Source: an uncultured Prevotellaceae bacterium
GTDB taxonomy: Bacteria; Bacteroidota; Bacteroidia; Bacteroidales; Muribaculaceae
Direction: 5' to 3'
DNA: 60,546 bases
Assembly: GCA_946409635.1 (NCBI GenBank)
Contig: CAMJXD010000005.1
Span: forward strand, 1-60,546
Both the position numbers and the translations under genes were made by a program. A model generated the notes under the pieces. The model saw only the letters and a list, made by a program, of their open reading frames with translations. It had not been told where the DNA came from and did no database searches. Shown piece by piece: positions 26,298-34,503 of this stretch (the first letter of the stretch is position 1; every line of letters begins with the position of its first letter).

Positions 26298-28502
26298 ATG
26301 AAATTCTTCAAGTTAACAGCAATGTCGGTTGCGATGTTGGCCCTGTTGAGCTCCTCGACCTGCTCCAAGCAGGAAGCATCGGCTCCTGGCCAGACACCCG
26401 CTACCGAGAAAACTTCCGGTAAGATGGAAAAGAAAGAGTTCACCCCCGAATTCCTTAACCAGCTGGGCCGCGTGGGCGGCGTGCAAGTGTCACCCGACGG
26501 CAAGAAGGTCCTCTATGGCGTGACCTACTATGACATCGCCAGCAACAAGGGCAACTGCGACTTGTGGGTGATGGACGTCGACGGCAAGAATGCCCGCCAG
26601 ATCACCAACACGCCGCGCAGCGAGAGCAACGCCGTGTGGATTGACGGCGGCAAGAAGATCGCCTTCATCTACACCGACGAGGGCGAGGGCAAGACGCCCC
26701 AGTTGTGGACGATGAATGCCGACGGCGGTGGCCGCAACTGCGTGAGCGACATCGAGGACGGCATCGAGGGCTTCGTCTTCTCGCCCGACGAGAAGCGCGT
26801 GGTCATGATCAGCCAGGTGAAGTATGGCCAGACGGTTCAGGACACCTACCCCGACCTGGACAAGACCACCGGCAAGCTCTATGACGACATGATGTACAAG
26901 CACTGGGACGAGTGGGTAACCACCGTGCCTCACCCCTTTGTCGCCGACTTTGACGGCAGCAAGGCAGGTAACGTCAAGGACGTGCTTGAGGGCGAGCCCT
27001 ACGAGTCACCCATGAAGCCTTGGGGCGGCATCGAGTCGTTGGCCTGGACGCCCGACGGCAAGTCGCTGGTATACGTCTGCCGCAAGAAGACCGGCAAGGA
27101 CTATGCCTTCTCGACCAACAGCGACCTGTATCGCTACAACCTCGAGACCGGCAAGACCGAGAACCTCACCCAGGGCATGATGGGCTATGACACCTATCCC
27201 ATCATCAACAGCAAGGGCGAGATGGCTTGGCTCTCGATGGAGCACGACGGCTATGAGGCCGACAAGAACCGCATCTTCTTTATGGATGCTGCCGGCAACA
27301 AGAAGGACCTGACCGCCGATTGGGACTACAGCGTCGATGCTATCGCCTGGTCGCCCGACGAGAAGGCCATCTACTTCATCTGCCCCTTCCAGGGCACGCA
27401 GCCCATCTTCCGCATGGATGTGGCCACGATGAAGGTCGATACCATCGCCATGGGCGTGTGTGACTACGACGGCCTGGCATTTGCCGAGGGCGGCAAGGTC
27501 ATCACCTGCCAGCACAGCTACCAGACGCCCAACGAGGTCTACTGCGTCGAGCCCGGCAAGGAGCCCGTGCAGCTCACCCACGTCAATGACGAGGCGCTCT
27601 CACAGGTCGACCCCATCGGCATCGAGAAGCGCATGGTGCCCACCACCGACGGTAAGCTCATGACCACTTGGGTTTGCTACCCGCCCAACTTTGATCCCAA
27701 CAAGAAGTATCCCGCCATCCTGTTCTGTGAGGGTGGTCCGCAGTCGCCCGTGAGCCAGTTCTGGAGCTACCGCTGGAACATGCGCATCATGGCCAGCAAC
27801 GGCTACATCGTCATCCTGCCCAACCGCCGCGGTCTGCCGGGCTTCGGCACCGAGTGGAATGCCCAGATCAGTGGCGACTACGGCGGCCAGAACATGCGTG
27901 ACTACCTCAGTGCAGTCGACTACATGAAGAAGGAGCCCTACATCGACGGTGACCATATCGGCGCTGTGGGTGCCAGCTACGGCGGCTACTCAGTCTACTT
28001 CCTGGCCGGTAACCACAACAAGAGGTTTGCCTGCTTCCTGGCCCATGCCGGCATCTTCAACCTCGAGGCCCAGTACCTCGAGACCGAGGAGATGTGGTTT
28101 GTACAGTGGGATCTGGGCGGCGCATTCTGGGACAAGGGCAACGCCACAGCCCAGCGCTCTTACACCCAGGCCAATCCCAAGAACTACGTTCAGAACTGGG
28201 ACACCCCCATCATGTGCACCGCTGGCGAACTCGACTACCGCATCGTCTTCACCCAGGCTTGCCAGGCATTCAATGCCGCCAAGATTAAGGGTCTGCCCGC
28301 ACGCCTGCTGCTCTTCCCCGACGAGAATCACTGGATCCTCAAGCCGCAGAACAGCATCCTGTGGCAGCGCGAGTTCTTCCGCTGGCTCGACACCTGGCTC
28401 AAGCCCGGCAGCGAGGCTGCTAAGCAGTACAAGGCCGAACAGGACAGCATTGCCGCTGCCAAGGCAGCTGTAGCTGCTCCCGCCCCTGCACAGCAGAACT
28501 AA
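26298..28502 (+). CDS. S9-family serine peptidase lipoprotein (DPP5-like)
   Basis: A 734-residue prolyl-oligopeptidase-family enzyme. The N-terminus ends in a lipobox (SSSTC, Cys22), so it is anchored in the envelope facing the periplasm. WD40/TolB-like propeller repeats occupy about 50-440. The alpha/beta-hydrolase domain carries the triad S560 (GASYGGYS), D646 (GELDYRI) and H678 (DENHWIL). The catalytic domain, with GGPQSPVSQFWSYRW, resembles Porphyromonas DPP5, which removes dipeptides from peptide N-termini; the exact specificity is inferred. A low-complexity Ala/Pro tail ends the protein. It is divergent from the GH92 pair and followed by a hairpin terminator. Confidence 0.92.
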   Translation: MKFFKLTAMSVAMLALLSSSTCSKQEASAPGQTPATEKTSGKMEKKEFTPEFLNQLGRVGGVQVSPDGKKVLYGVTYYDIASNKGNCDLWVMDVDGKNARQITNTPRSESNAVWIDGGKKIAFIYTDEGEGKTPQLWTMNADGGGRNCVSDIEDGIEGFVFSPDEKRVVMISQVKYGQTVQDTYPDLDKTTGKLYDDMMYKHWDEWVTTVPHPFVADFDGSKAGNVKDVLEGEPYESPMKPWGGIESLAWTPDGKSLVYVCRKKTGKDYAFSTNSDLYRYNLETGKTENLTQGMMGYDTYPIINSKGEMAWLSMEHDGYEADKNRIFFMDAAGNKKDLTADWDYSVDAIAWSPDEKAIYFICPFQGTQPIFRMDVATMKVDTIAMGVCDYDGLAFAEGGKVITCQHSYQTPNEVYCVEPGKEPVQLTHVNDEALSQVDPIGIEKRMVPTTDGKLMTTWVCYPPNFDPNKKYPAILFCEGGPQSPVSQFWSYRWNMRIMASNGYIVILPNRRGLPGFGTEWNAQISGDYGGQNMRDYLSAVDYMKKEPYIDGDHIGAVGASYGGYSVYFLAGNHNKRFACFLAHAGIFNLEAQYLETEEMWFVQWDLGGAFWDKGNATAQRSYTQANPKNYVQNWDTPIMCTAGELDYRIVFTQACQAFNAAKIKGLPARLLLFPDENHWILKPQNSILWQREFFRWLDTWLKPGSEAAKQYKAEQDSIAAAKAAVAAPAPAQQN

Positions 28503-28516
28503 TTCTGCAACTTCCT

Positions 28517-28594
28517 AACTGCGAATTACACGGATTCAGCGAATTGGCATCTGCTGCGTAGCCGTCGTTGAATCTGTGTAATTTGCAGTTTTTT
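28517..28594 (+). terminator. Palindromic element 1, terminator of the S9 peptidase gene
   Basis: A 25-bp stem pairs 28517-28541 with 28566-28590; its only three non-Watson-Crick positions are G-U pairs. The loop contains GGCATCTGCTGCG and AGCC. A run of six T follows (28589-28594), so this is a working intrinsic terminator. It is the same kind of element as the one at 29169-29240. Confidence 0.85.
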
Positions 28595-28596
28595 AT

Positions 28597-28604
28597 TACC
28601 TTTG
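28597..28604 (+). promoter_or_regulatory. Promoter -7 box abutting the DUF2284 gene
   Basis: TACCTTTG matches TAnnTTTG and ends two bases before the first candidate ATG (28607). Transcription would begin at or inside the start codon region, implying a leaderless mRNA or use of the second ATG or a later start. Confidence 0.5.
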
Positions 28605-28606
28605 TG

Positions 28607-29167
28607 ATGATGAAATATACTGTAACCAATAGAGAGGCTACCATAGCAGCCAGCGAGTTTATCGCCCGTTACCGCGACATCGAGCGCATCAGGCAGTACT
28701 GCCTCGAGTGCCCGGGCTATGGCAAGTCATGGGGCTGTCCGCCCTTTGACTTCGACCCCGCCATGGTGACCGACGGTTTCGAGGCCGTCAAGGTCATGGG
28801 CACTATCATCGAGTTTGACGACCAGACCCGTGCCGCCCGCAAGACCCCGCAGCAGGCCATTGCCGTGGGCCGCCAGGCCATGGAAGAGGTGTGGCAGACG
28901 CTGTTGCCGCGACTCTATGAAATGGAACAAGAGCAGCCTGGCAGCCGCTGCTTTACCTTCCGCTGCGTGTTGTGCCCCGAGGGATGCACGCGTCCACAGG
29001 GCCTGCCGTGCCGCTATCCCGAGCGGTTGCGGCACTCGCTGGAGTCGGTGGGCTTTGATGTCGAGGCCATCACCCGCGACCTGCTGGGCATCGACCTCGA
29101 GTGGAGCCTTGACGGGTCACTCTCACGGCACATCACACTGGTCACCGCCCTCTTCCATAGCAAATAA
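28607..29167 (+). CDS. DUF2284 predicted metal-binding protein
   Basis: A protein of 186 residues (185 if the second of two adjacent ATGs is used). The frame stays open upstream into the terminator hairpin, but no natural start exists there. Conserved cysteines cluster as CLECPGYGKSWGCPP near residues 26-40 and CVLCPEGCTRPQGLPC near 124-139, the pattern of DUF2284, thought to bind a metal or iron-sulfur cluster. Its biochemical role is unknown. It is isolated between two related palindromic elements and has no operon partner. Confidence 0.82.
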   Translation: MMKYTVTNREATIAASEFIARYRDIERIRQYCLECPGYGKSWGCPPFDFDPAMVTDGFEAVKVMGTIIEFDDQTRAARKTPQQAIAVGRQAMEEVWQTLLPRLYEMEQEQPGSRCFTFRCVLCPEGCTRPQGLPCRYPERLRHSLESVGFDVEAITRDLLGIDLEWSLDGSLSRHITLVTALFHSK

Positions 29168-29168
29168 A

Positions 29169-29240
29169 ACTACGAATCACACAGATTAAACAAAAGGCAT
29201 CCGCTGCGATAGCCTTAGCTGAATCTGTGTGATTCGTAGT
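29169..29240. repeat. Palindromic element 2, between DUF2284 and DMT genes
   Basis: A perfect 19-bp stem pairs ACTACGAATCACACAGATT (29169-29187) with 29222-29240. The loop carries an inner AAGGC/GCCTT stem and the segment GGCATCCGCTGCG. Arms and loop both resemble element 1 at 28517-28590. It sits between convergent genes and may end transcription from both, though it has no T-run. Confidence 0.75.
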
Positions 29241-29274
29241 CTAGTATTGTGGTGTGATCGGTAGTATTAAGTTT

Positions 29275-29646
29275 TCACTTGTAAAAGACAAAGAACACGG
29301 CCATCACCAGGCAGACGAAGGCGGCGAGATGGTTCCACCGCAGCGTCTCGCCATTGAAGAGCAGCATGACAAAGACGGTGAACACGGTGAGTGAGATAAC
29401 CTCCTGGATGACCTTGAGCTGCATGATCGTGAACGGGCCGCCGTTGCCGTCAAAGCCGATGCGGTTGGCGGGTACCTGGCAGGAGTACTCGGGCAGGGCG
29501 AGCATCCACGACAGGAGGATGATAATGTAGAGCGGCGTGTCGCTGGTGAAGACCTTGAGCTGCTGCAGCTTGAGGTGGCCATACCAGGCAAAGGTCATAA
29601 AGATGTTGGATACAATGAGCAGACCGATGGTATAGAAGTGTTGCAT
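29275..29646 (-). CDS. DMT-family (DUF486) small membrane protein
   Basis: A 123-residue protein with four predicted membrane helices (about 5-22, 35-50, 78-97, 103-121). The segment FAWYGHLKLQ between the first two helices, and IGFDGNGGPFTIMQLKVIQE before the third, are typical of the DUF486 branch of the drug/metabolite transporter superfamily. Substrate unknown; such small proteins usually work as dimers. It follows the metallophosphoesterase gene on the same strand, separated only by a heptamer array. Confidence 0.8.
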   Translation of the reverse strand: MQHFYTIGLLIVSNIFMTFAWYGHLKLQQLKVFTSDTPLYIIILLSWMLALPEYSCQVPANRIGFDGNGGPFTIMQLKVIQEVISLTVFTVFVMLLFNGETLRWNHLAAFVCLVMAVFFVFYK

Positions 29647-29649
29647 AAG

Positions 29650-29691
29650 AGTTTTCAGTTTTCAGTTTTCAGATCTCAGTTTTCAGTATTC
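29650..29691 (+). repeat. Heptamer array, AGTTTTC type, between DMT and metallophosphoesterase genes
   Basis: Six exact 7-nt units read on the plus strand: AGTTTTC three times, AGATCTC, AGTTTTC, AGTATTC. The array covers the metallophosphoesterase stop codon (TCA on the plus strand, 29676-29678) and encodes its last residues. On the other side it ends 3 nt before the DMT start codon. Confidence 0.85.
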
Positions 29692-30776
29692 TGTTTTTGC
29701 TCCACGTTGATGACGACGTACTCCGAGTCGGTGCCTATGCGGAACTTGCCGCCCCAGATGCCGATGCCCGAGCTGACGTAGTAGTCGGTGGAGCCACGAC
29801 GGTAAGAACCGTAATCGTACTCATACATCGCCCGTGTGACCCAGTTCAGGGGCCACACCTGGCCACGGTGGGTGTGCCCGCTCAGCTGCAGGTCAACGCC
29901 ATTGCGCTCGGCTTCTTCCAGATGATAAGGCTGGTGGTCGAGCAGGATGACGTAGTTGTCGCGGTTCACGCCCTGCATGAGCGTGCCCACGCTCTTGCGC
30001 GTGTAGTTGCTGCGGTCGTCGCGGCCCACAATGGTCACGCCGTTGATGGTCAGGGTGTCGTCGCGCAGCACGGTGATGCCTGTCGTGCCCAGCAGGTCGA
30101 GCGCCTTGTCGATGCCGGTGATGTACTCGTGGTTGCCCAGGCACGCGATGGCCGGGGCATTCAGACGCCCGAGCTCCTGGGCGGTGCCTTGGGCCAGCAG
30201 GGGGCGCACGTTGCCGTCAATCAGGTCTCCGGCGATAAGGATCAGGTCGGCCTGCTCGGCATTGATCATGTCGACCCAACGGCCGACTTCGGTGCGCGGG
30301 TTGTGGAAACCGGCATGAATGTCGCTGAGCATGACAATCTTGAGGGGACGCTCCAGGTGCTTTGCTGTCGTGAGATGGATCTCCTGGCGCTGCTTATCAC
30401 GATAATGGATGTTGCCTGCGATAAAGGTGGTGAGCATCACGCCGGTCAATACTACCGAGGTTATGGCATTATCCTTAAGCCAGGTAGCAGGCACCAGATG
30501 CACCAGCCGGCCGATGTCAAGCACCAGAAAAGCCATCAGCAAGTAGAACATGATCACTAGCCACGAGTTGCCGATCTCATACATAGCCGTGGCTACTCCC
30601 AGCGGAGCGGCGTCGCTCTTGAATTGCATCACCATGCAGGCCAGAGCAGCCAGCATGAGCAACAGGACAACGACCTTGATGGGGGTGGAAAAGGGAAGCA
30701 CACGCCACACGTGCCATGATACATAACCATACATGACCAGCATCACGGTCAATGCCATAATGAAGAATTTTGCCAT
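29676..30776 (-). CDS. Membrane-anchored metallophosphoesterase
   Basis: A 366-residue protein starting at MAKFFIMALTVMLVM. An upstream in-frame ATG at 30920 would add 48 residues overlapping the divergent helicase gene and the promoter, so I reject it. Four N-terminal helices (to about 150) precede a calcineurin-like phosphoesterase domain with DIHAGFHN, AGDLIDG, GNHEY, and GHTHRGQ as metal ligands. Relatives of the YkuE/YaeI type hydrolyse phospholipid-linked phosphates such as UDP-diacylglucosamine, but the substrate here is not known. The last residues (NTEN) are encoded by a heptamer-repeat array. Confidence 0.88.
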   Translation of the reverse strand: MAKFFIMALTVMLVMYGYVSWHVWRVLPFSTPIKVVVLLLMLAALACMVMQFKSDAAPLGVATAMYEIGNSWLVIMFYLLMAFLVLDIGRLVHLVPATWLKDNAITSVVLTGVMLTTFIAGNIHYRDKQRQEIHLTTAKHLERPLKIVMLSDIHAGFHNPRTEVGRWVDMINAEQADLILIAGDLIDGNVRPLLAQGTAQELGRLNAPAIACLGNHEYITGIDKALDLLGTTGITVLRDDTLTINGVTIVGRDDRSNYTRKSVGTLMQGVNRDNYVILLDHQPYHLEEAERNGVDLQLSGHTHRGQVWPLNWVTRAMYEYDYGSYRRGSTDYYVSSGIGIWGGKFRIGTDSEYVVINVEQKQNTEN

Positions 30777-30794
30777 ATCTGTCGATTTTGGCCG

Positions 30795-30802
30795 CAAAAG
30801 TA
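30795..30802 (-). promoter_or_regulatory. Promoter -7 box of the metallophosphoesterase gene
   Basis: Minus-strand TACTTTTG, 18 nt before the ATG at 30776. This supports the shorter start of that gene. Confidence 0.55.
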
Positions 30803-30845
30803 ATAAAAAAAACGCTCTGTCGCTACTGGTATGGGCTTTATTCAT

Positions 30846-30853
30846 TAATTTTG
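30846..30853 (+). promoter_or_regulatory. Promoter -7 box of the helicase gene
   Basis: TAATTTTG, 26 nt before the helicase ATG. CTG at 30826-30828 is the only weak -33 candidate. It is back to back with the metallophosphoesterase promoter. Confidence 0.5.
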
Positions 30854-30879
30854 TGGGTGATTGAAAACATCGATACCGC

Positions 30880-32202
30880 ATGAAGGAAAAAGAGATATTG
30901 CTCACGGTCAAGCAGCGCATGGGTATTCAGGCGCTCAACGACATGCAGCAACAGGCGCTGCAGGCCTGGAAGTCGGGTGGGGGAGATCTCATCCTGTATT
31001 CGCCCACGGGCACCGGCAAGACGCTGGCCTTTGCCATGTGCCTGCTGCAGGCCATGCAACCGCCCATGCAGCAGTTGCAGGCCGTCGTGCTGGCCCCATC
31101 ACGCGAACTGGTGATGCAGACTGCCGAGGTCTTGCGGTCGCTGGCCGAGGGCTTCAAGGTCACTCCCTGCTACGGGGGCCATGCCGTTGCCGACGAGAAG
31201 GCCTCGCTGGCCGTCACTCCTGATGTCATCGTCGCCACTCCTGGCCGGCTGCTGGACCACCAGCGCCGCGGCCACATCGACCTGGGTGGCGCGCGGTTGC
31301 TGGTGCTCGACGAGATGGACAAGTCGCTCGAGCTGGGGTTTGAGGACGAGATGCGGCAACTGCTCAAGAGGATGCCCAGGCTCAACCGCCGCATCCTTGT
31401 CTCGGCAACCGTACTCGATCCAGTGCCCGAGTATGTGAGAATCCACAATCCGTTCACCCTCGATGTGCTGGAGCAAACCCAGCAGCGGGCCGAGCGCATT
31501 ACCATGCACCGGGTAGAGGCTGACAGCAAGGACAAACTCGACACGTTGCTGCGCTTGCTGTTGAGCCTGGACGGTGGCAAGACAATCGTGTTTGCCAACT
31601 ATCGCGAGAGCGTCGAGCGCATCCATCAGTTCCTGGCGTCCAAGCGCATCGATGCTGCACTCTATCATGGTGCACAGGAGCAGCAGGACCGTGAACGCGC
31701 CGTTGCCATGCTCAACAACGGCAGCATCAACGTGCTGGTGGCTACCGACCTGGCCTCGCGCGGATTGGATATTGACACTGTGGATCATATCATCCACTAT
31801 CACTTGCCCGTGAGCGAGCAGGTGTATATTCACCGCAACGGGCGCACCGCCCGCGTCGATGCCACCGGGCATGCCTATGTCATCACAGCGCCGGGCGAGA
31901 ATATGCCCGCATGGGTGCATGTCGACGACGCATTTGAGCTGCACCCCGCCGCCAGGGTTCCCCGAGCCCCGATGGCGACACTCTATTTCCAGGCGGGCAA
32001 GAAAGAGAAACTCTCGCGTGGCGATATTCTGGGATTCATTGCCGGTAATGGCGGTGTCGAGGCCAGTGCGGTCGGGCGCATCGACGTGCGCGACCACTAC
32101 GCCCTCGCGGCAGTGCCCCGTACCGTTGCCAGTGAGGTGATCGCCCGGCTTCAATCCGTCAAAATCAAGGGCAGGAAAGTAAGAATTTCGCTGCTCAGAT
32201 AA
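30880..32202 (+). CDS. DEAD-box-type RNA helicase, DbpA-like
   Basis: A 440-residue ATP-dependent RNA helicase. Motif I is SPTGTGKT (41-48), motif Ia APSREL, motif Ib TPGR, motif III SAT (175-177), and the second RecA domain has ATDLASRGLDI and HRNGRTAR. Motif II reads DEMD (144-147) instead of DEAD. The C-terminal ~75 residues (SRGDILGFIAGNGGVEASAV to KIKGRKVRISLL) look like the DbpA RNA-binding domain, which in E. coli recognises 23S rRNA hairpin 92, so a role in 50S ribosome assembly is likely. It is a single-gene unit divergent from the metallophosphoesterase. Confidence 0.9.
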   Translation: MKEKEILLTVKQRMGIQALNDMQQQALQAWKSGGGDLILYSPTGTGKTLAFAMCLLQAMQPPMQQLQAVVLAPSRELVMQTAEVLRSLAEGFKVTPCYGGHAVADEKASLAVTPDVIVATPGRLLDHQRRGHIDLGGARLLVLDEMDKSLELGFEDEMRQLLKRMPRLNRRILVSATVLDPVPEYVRIHNPFTLDVLEQTQQRAERITMHRVEADSKDKLDTLLRLLLSLDGGKTIVFANYRESVERIHQFLASKRIDAALYHGAQEQQDRERAVAMLNNGSINVLVATDLASRGLDIDTVDHIIHYHLPVSEQVYIHRNGRTARVDATGHAYVITAPGENMPAWVHVDDAFELHPAARVPRAPMATLYFQAGKKEKLSRGDILGFIAGNGGVEASAVGRIDVRDHYALAAVPRTVASEVIARLQSVKIKGRKVRISLLR

Positions 32203-32273
32203 TATTTGTTAACAATTATCGTTTATAGTATAGATAACGTACCTTAAGACTTAAATCAAGCTATAGCATCACT

Positions 32274-34283
32274 ATGAAACCAAAACAACGAAAAAGAGAC
32301 CTCTACTTCCTGAAGTTGCTCTCCCGCAGTTTCCCCAATGTGGCGACTGCCAGTACCGAAATCATTAACCTGGAAGCCATCCTCAACCTGCCCAAGGGTA
32401 CCGAGCACTTCCTTGCCGACCTGCACGGTGAGTACCTGGCCTTCCAGCACGTGCTGCGCAATGCCAGCGGTAGAATCAAGCGCAAGGTCAATGCGATCTT
32501 CAACGACTCGTTGAGCGCCCGCGAGCAGAAGGAGCTGTGTACCCTCATCTACTATCCTGCCGAGAAGCTGGAACTTGTCAAGGAGGAAATTACCGACAAG
32601 GAAGACCTGGATGACTGGTACTTCATCACCATCAACCGCCTGGTTAGGGTGTGCCGCCATGTGTCGTCCAAGTACAGCCGCTCCAAGGTCCACAAGGCGC
32701 TGCCCGAGGACTTCTCCTACATTATCCAGGAGTTGCTGCACGAGCACAGCAGTGACCCCAACAAGCAGGCCTATGTCGATGTGATCATCAAGACCATCAT
32801 CTCGACCAACCGTGTCGACGAATTCATCATCGCCATGTGCAACCTCATCCAGCAGTTGACCATCGACATGCTGCACATCCTGGGTGACGTGTATGACCGT
32901 GGTCCCAGCCCCGACAAGATCATGGATATCCTGTGCGGGTTCCACAACTTTGATATCCAGTGGGGCAACCATGATATCCTGTGGATGGGCGCGGCAGCCG
33001 GCAACGACTGCAGCATTGCCAACGTGCTGCGCATCGCGCTGCGCTACGGCAACCACGGCGTGCTCGAGGACGGTTACGGCATCAACCTGCTGCCGCTGGC
33101 CACGTTTGCCATGGACACCTATGCAGGCGACCCCTGCGAGCGTTTCCTGCCCAAGGACGGCAGCGCCAAGGATCCCAAGCGCGCCCGCACGGCACAACTC
33201 GTTGCCCAGATGCACAAGGCCATCAGCATCATCCAGTTCAAGCTCGAGGCTGCCGCCATCAAGCGCCGTCCCGACTTCGGCATGAAGGACCGCCTGCTCA
33301 TGGACAAGATGGATCTCGAGCGCGGCGTCATCAAGATCGACGGCAAGGAATATGAGCTGCTCGACAAGAACTTCCCGACGGTGGATCCCAAGCATCCCTA
33401 CAAGCTGACCGCCGAGGAGGAATCCATCGTCCAGAAACTCCACCAGTCGTTCACCGAGAGCGAGAAGCTGCGCAAGCACATGAAGTGCATCTTCCGCAAC
33501 GGCTGCCTCTACACCATCACCAACGGCAACCTGCTCTATCACGCCTCCATCCCCCTGAACGAGGACGGCACGCTCAAGGACGTGAGCATCCGCGGCGAGA
33601 AGTTCCACGGCAAGGCCCTGTTGAAGCGCGCCGGGAACCTCATCCGCGAGGCCTACTTCGGCTGCGAGGACCCCGACGAGCGCGCCTTTGCGCTCGACTA
33701 CCTGTGGTACCTGTGGTGCGGTCCCGACTCGCCCGCGTTTGACAAGAGCAAGATGGCGACCTTTGAGCGCTACTTCGTGGCCGACAAGGAGACCCACAAG
33801 GAGGTCAAGGGCTTCTACTACACCATGCGCGACAACCCCGAGGTGGTAGATGCCATCCTCGACGAGTTTGGCGTCACGGGCGAACATCGCCACATCATCA
33901 ACGGCCACGTGCCCGTCAAGACCATCAAGGGCGAGAACCCCATCAAGGCCGGCGGCAAACTTATGGTGATTGACGGTGGCTTCTCCAAGGCCTACCAGCC
34001 CGAGACCGGTATCGCCGGCTACACGCTGGTCTATCACTCCCAGGGCTTTGAGCTGGTGCAGCACGAGCCGTTCTCATCGATCGACGAGGCCGTGAGACTC
34101 GGACAGGACATCAAATCGACCATCAGCATCGTCGAGCACACCCACCAGCGCATCCTGGTCAACGACACCGACATCGGCACCGAGCTCCAGTCCCAGATCG
34201 ACGACCTCAAGGAGTTGCTCGACGCCTATCGCTCGGGCGACCTCAAGGAGCGTAACCTGCGCCCCATCACCAACAAGCGCTGA
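32274..34283 (+). CDS. fbp: Fructose-1,6-bisphosphatase, class III
   Basis: A 669-residue class III FBPase, the long form typical of Firmicutes and Bacteroidota, which hydrolyses fructose-1,6-bisphosphate in gluconeogenesis. The metal-binding phosphoesterase signature is LGDVYDRGPSPDKIMD followed by WGNHDILWMGAAAGN (residues about 203-245), with INGHVPVK near 543. Length matches the family. No other gluconeogenic gene is adjacent. It follows the helicase by about 70 nt without a clear promoter and ends at a GC-rich hairpin. Confidence 0.95.
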   Translation: MKPKQRKRDLYFLKLLSRSFPNVATASTEIINLEAILNLPKGTEHFLADLHGEYLAFQHVLRNASGRIKRKVNAIFNDSLSAREQKELCTLIYYPAEKLELVKEEITDKEDLDDWYFITINRLVRVCRHVSSKYSRSKVHKALPEDFSYIIQELLHEHSSDPNKQAYVDVIIKTIISTNRVDEFIIAMCNLIQQLTIDMLHILGDVYDRGPSPDKIMDILCGFHNFDIQWGNHDILWMGAAAGNDCSIANVLRIALRYGNHGVLEDGYGINLLPLATFAMDTYAGDPCERFLPKDGSAKDPKRARTAQLVAQMHKAISIIQFKLEAAAIKRRPDFGMKDRLLMDKMDLERGVIKIDGKEYELLDKNFPTVDPKHPYKLTAEEESIVQKLHQSFTESEKLRKHMKCIFRNGCLYTITNGNLLYHASIPLNEDGTLKDVSIRGEKFHGKALLKRAGNLIREAYFGCEDPDERAFALDYLWYLWCGPDSPAFDKSKMATFERYFVADKETHKEVKGFYYTMRDNPEVVDAILDEFGVTGEHRHIINGHVPVKTIKGENPIKAGGKLMVIDGGFSKAYQPETGIAGYTLVYHSQGFELVQHEPFSSIDEAVRLGQDIKSTISIVEHTHQRILVNDTDIGTELQSQIDDLKELLDAYRSGDLKERNLRPITNKR

Positions 34284-34300
34284 CCCTTCTCCCCGCAACC

Positions 34301-34352
34301 AGGCGGCACGCTGTGGATGTTTCGCACGGTCCATAACCACGGCGTGCCGCCT
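34301..34352 (+). terminator. GC-rich hairpin after fbp
   Basis: A 16-bp stem (one G-U) pairs 34301-34316 (AGGCGGCACGCTGTGG) with 34337-34352, with a 20-nt loop. No T-run follows, so efficiency is uncertain. Confidence 0.6.
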
Positions 34353-34446
34353 GCTGTGCTTGCAACTAGAGCACTGAAAATGGCTAGTCTTTAAACTGCA
34401 ACAAGTTTTTTTCGTCCAATATGATGGCTAGTAAAAAAATGTTTGC

Positions 34447-34454
34447 TACATTTG
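34447..34454 (+). promoter_or_regulatory. Promoter -7 box of the OmpA-like gene
   Basis: TACATTTG matches TAnnTTTG, 49 nt before the ATG. The -33 region has only ATG (34424-34426) at the right distance. Confidence 0.5.
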
Positions 34455-34503
34455 CCGTTTGTAACGACAATTAATTCACATTATTCATTAAAATATCACT
34501 GAA

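Noticed and set aside
30777-30920. Longer N-terminus of the metallophosphoesterase from the ATG at 30920.
   Set aside because: It would overlap the divergent helicase gene and both promoters.
32256-34064. Long minus-strand open frame of 602 codons opposite fbp.
   Set aside because: Shadow of the class III FBPase gene; composition rich in Val/Leu/His/Asp with no family features.
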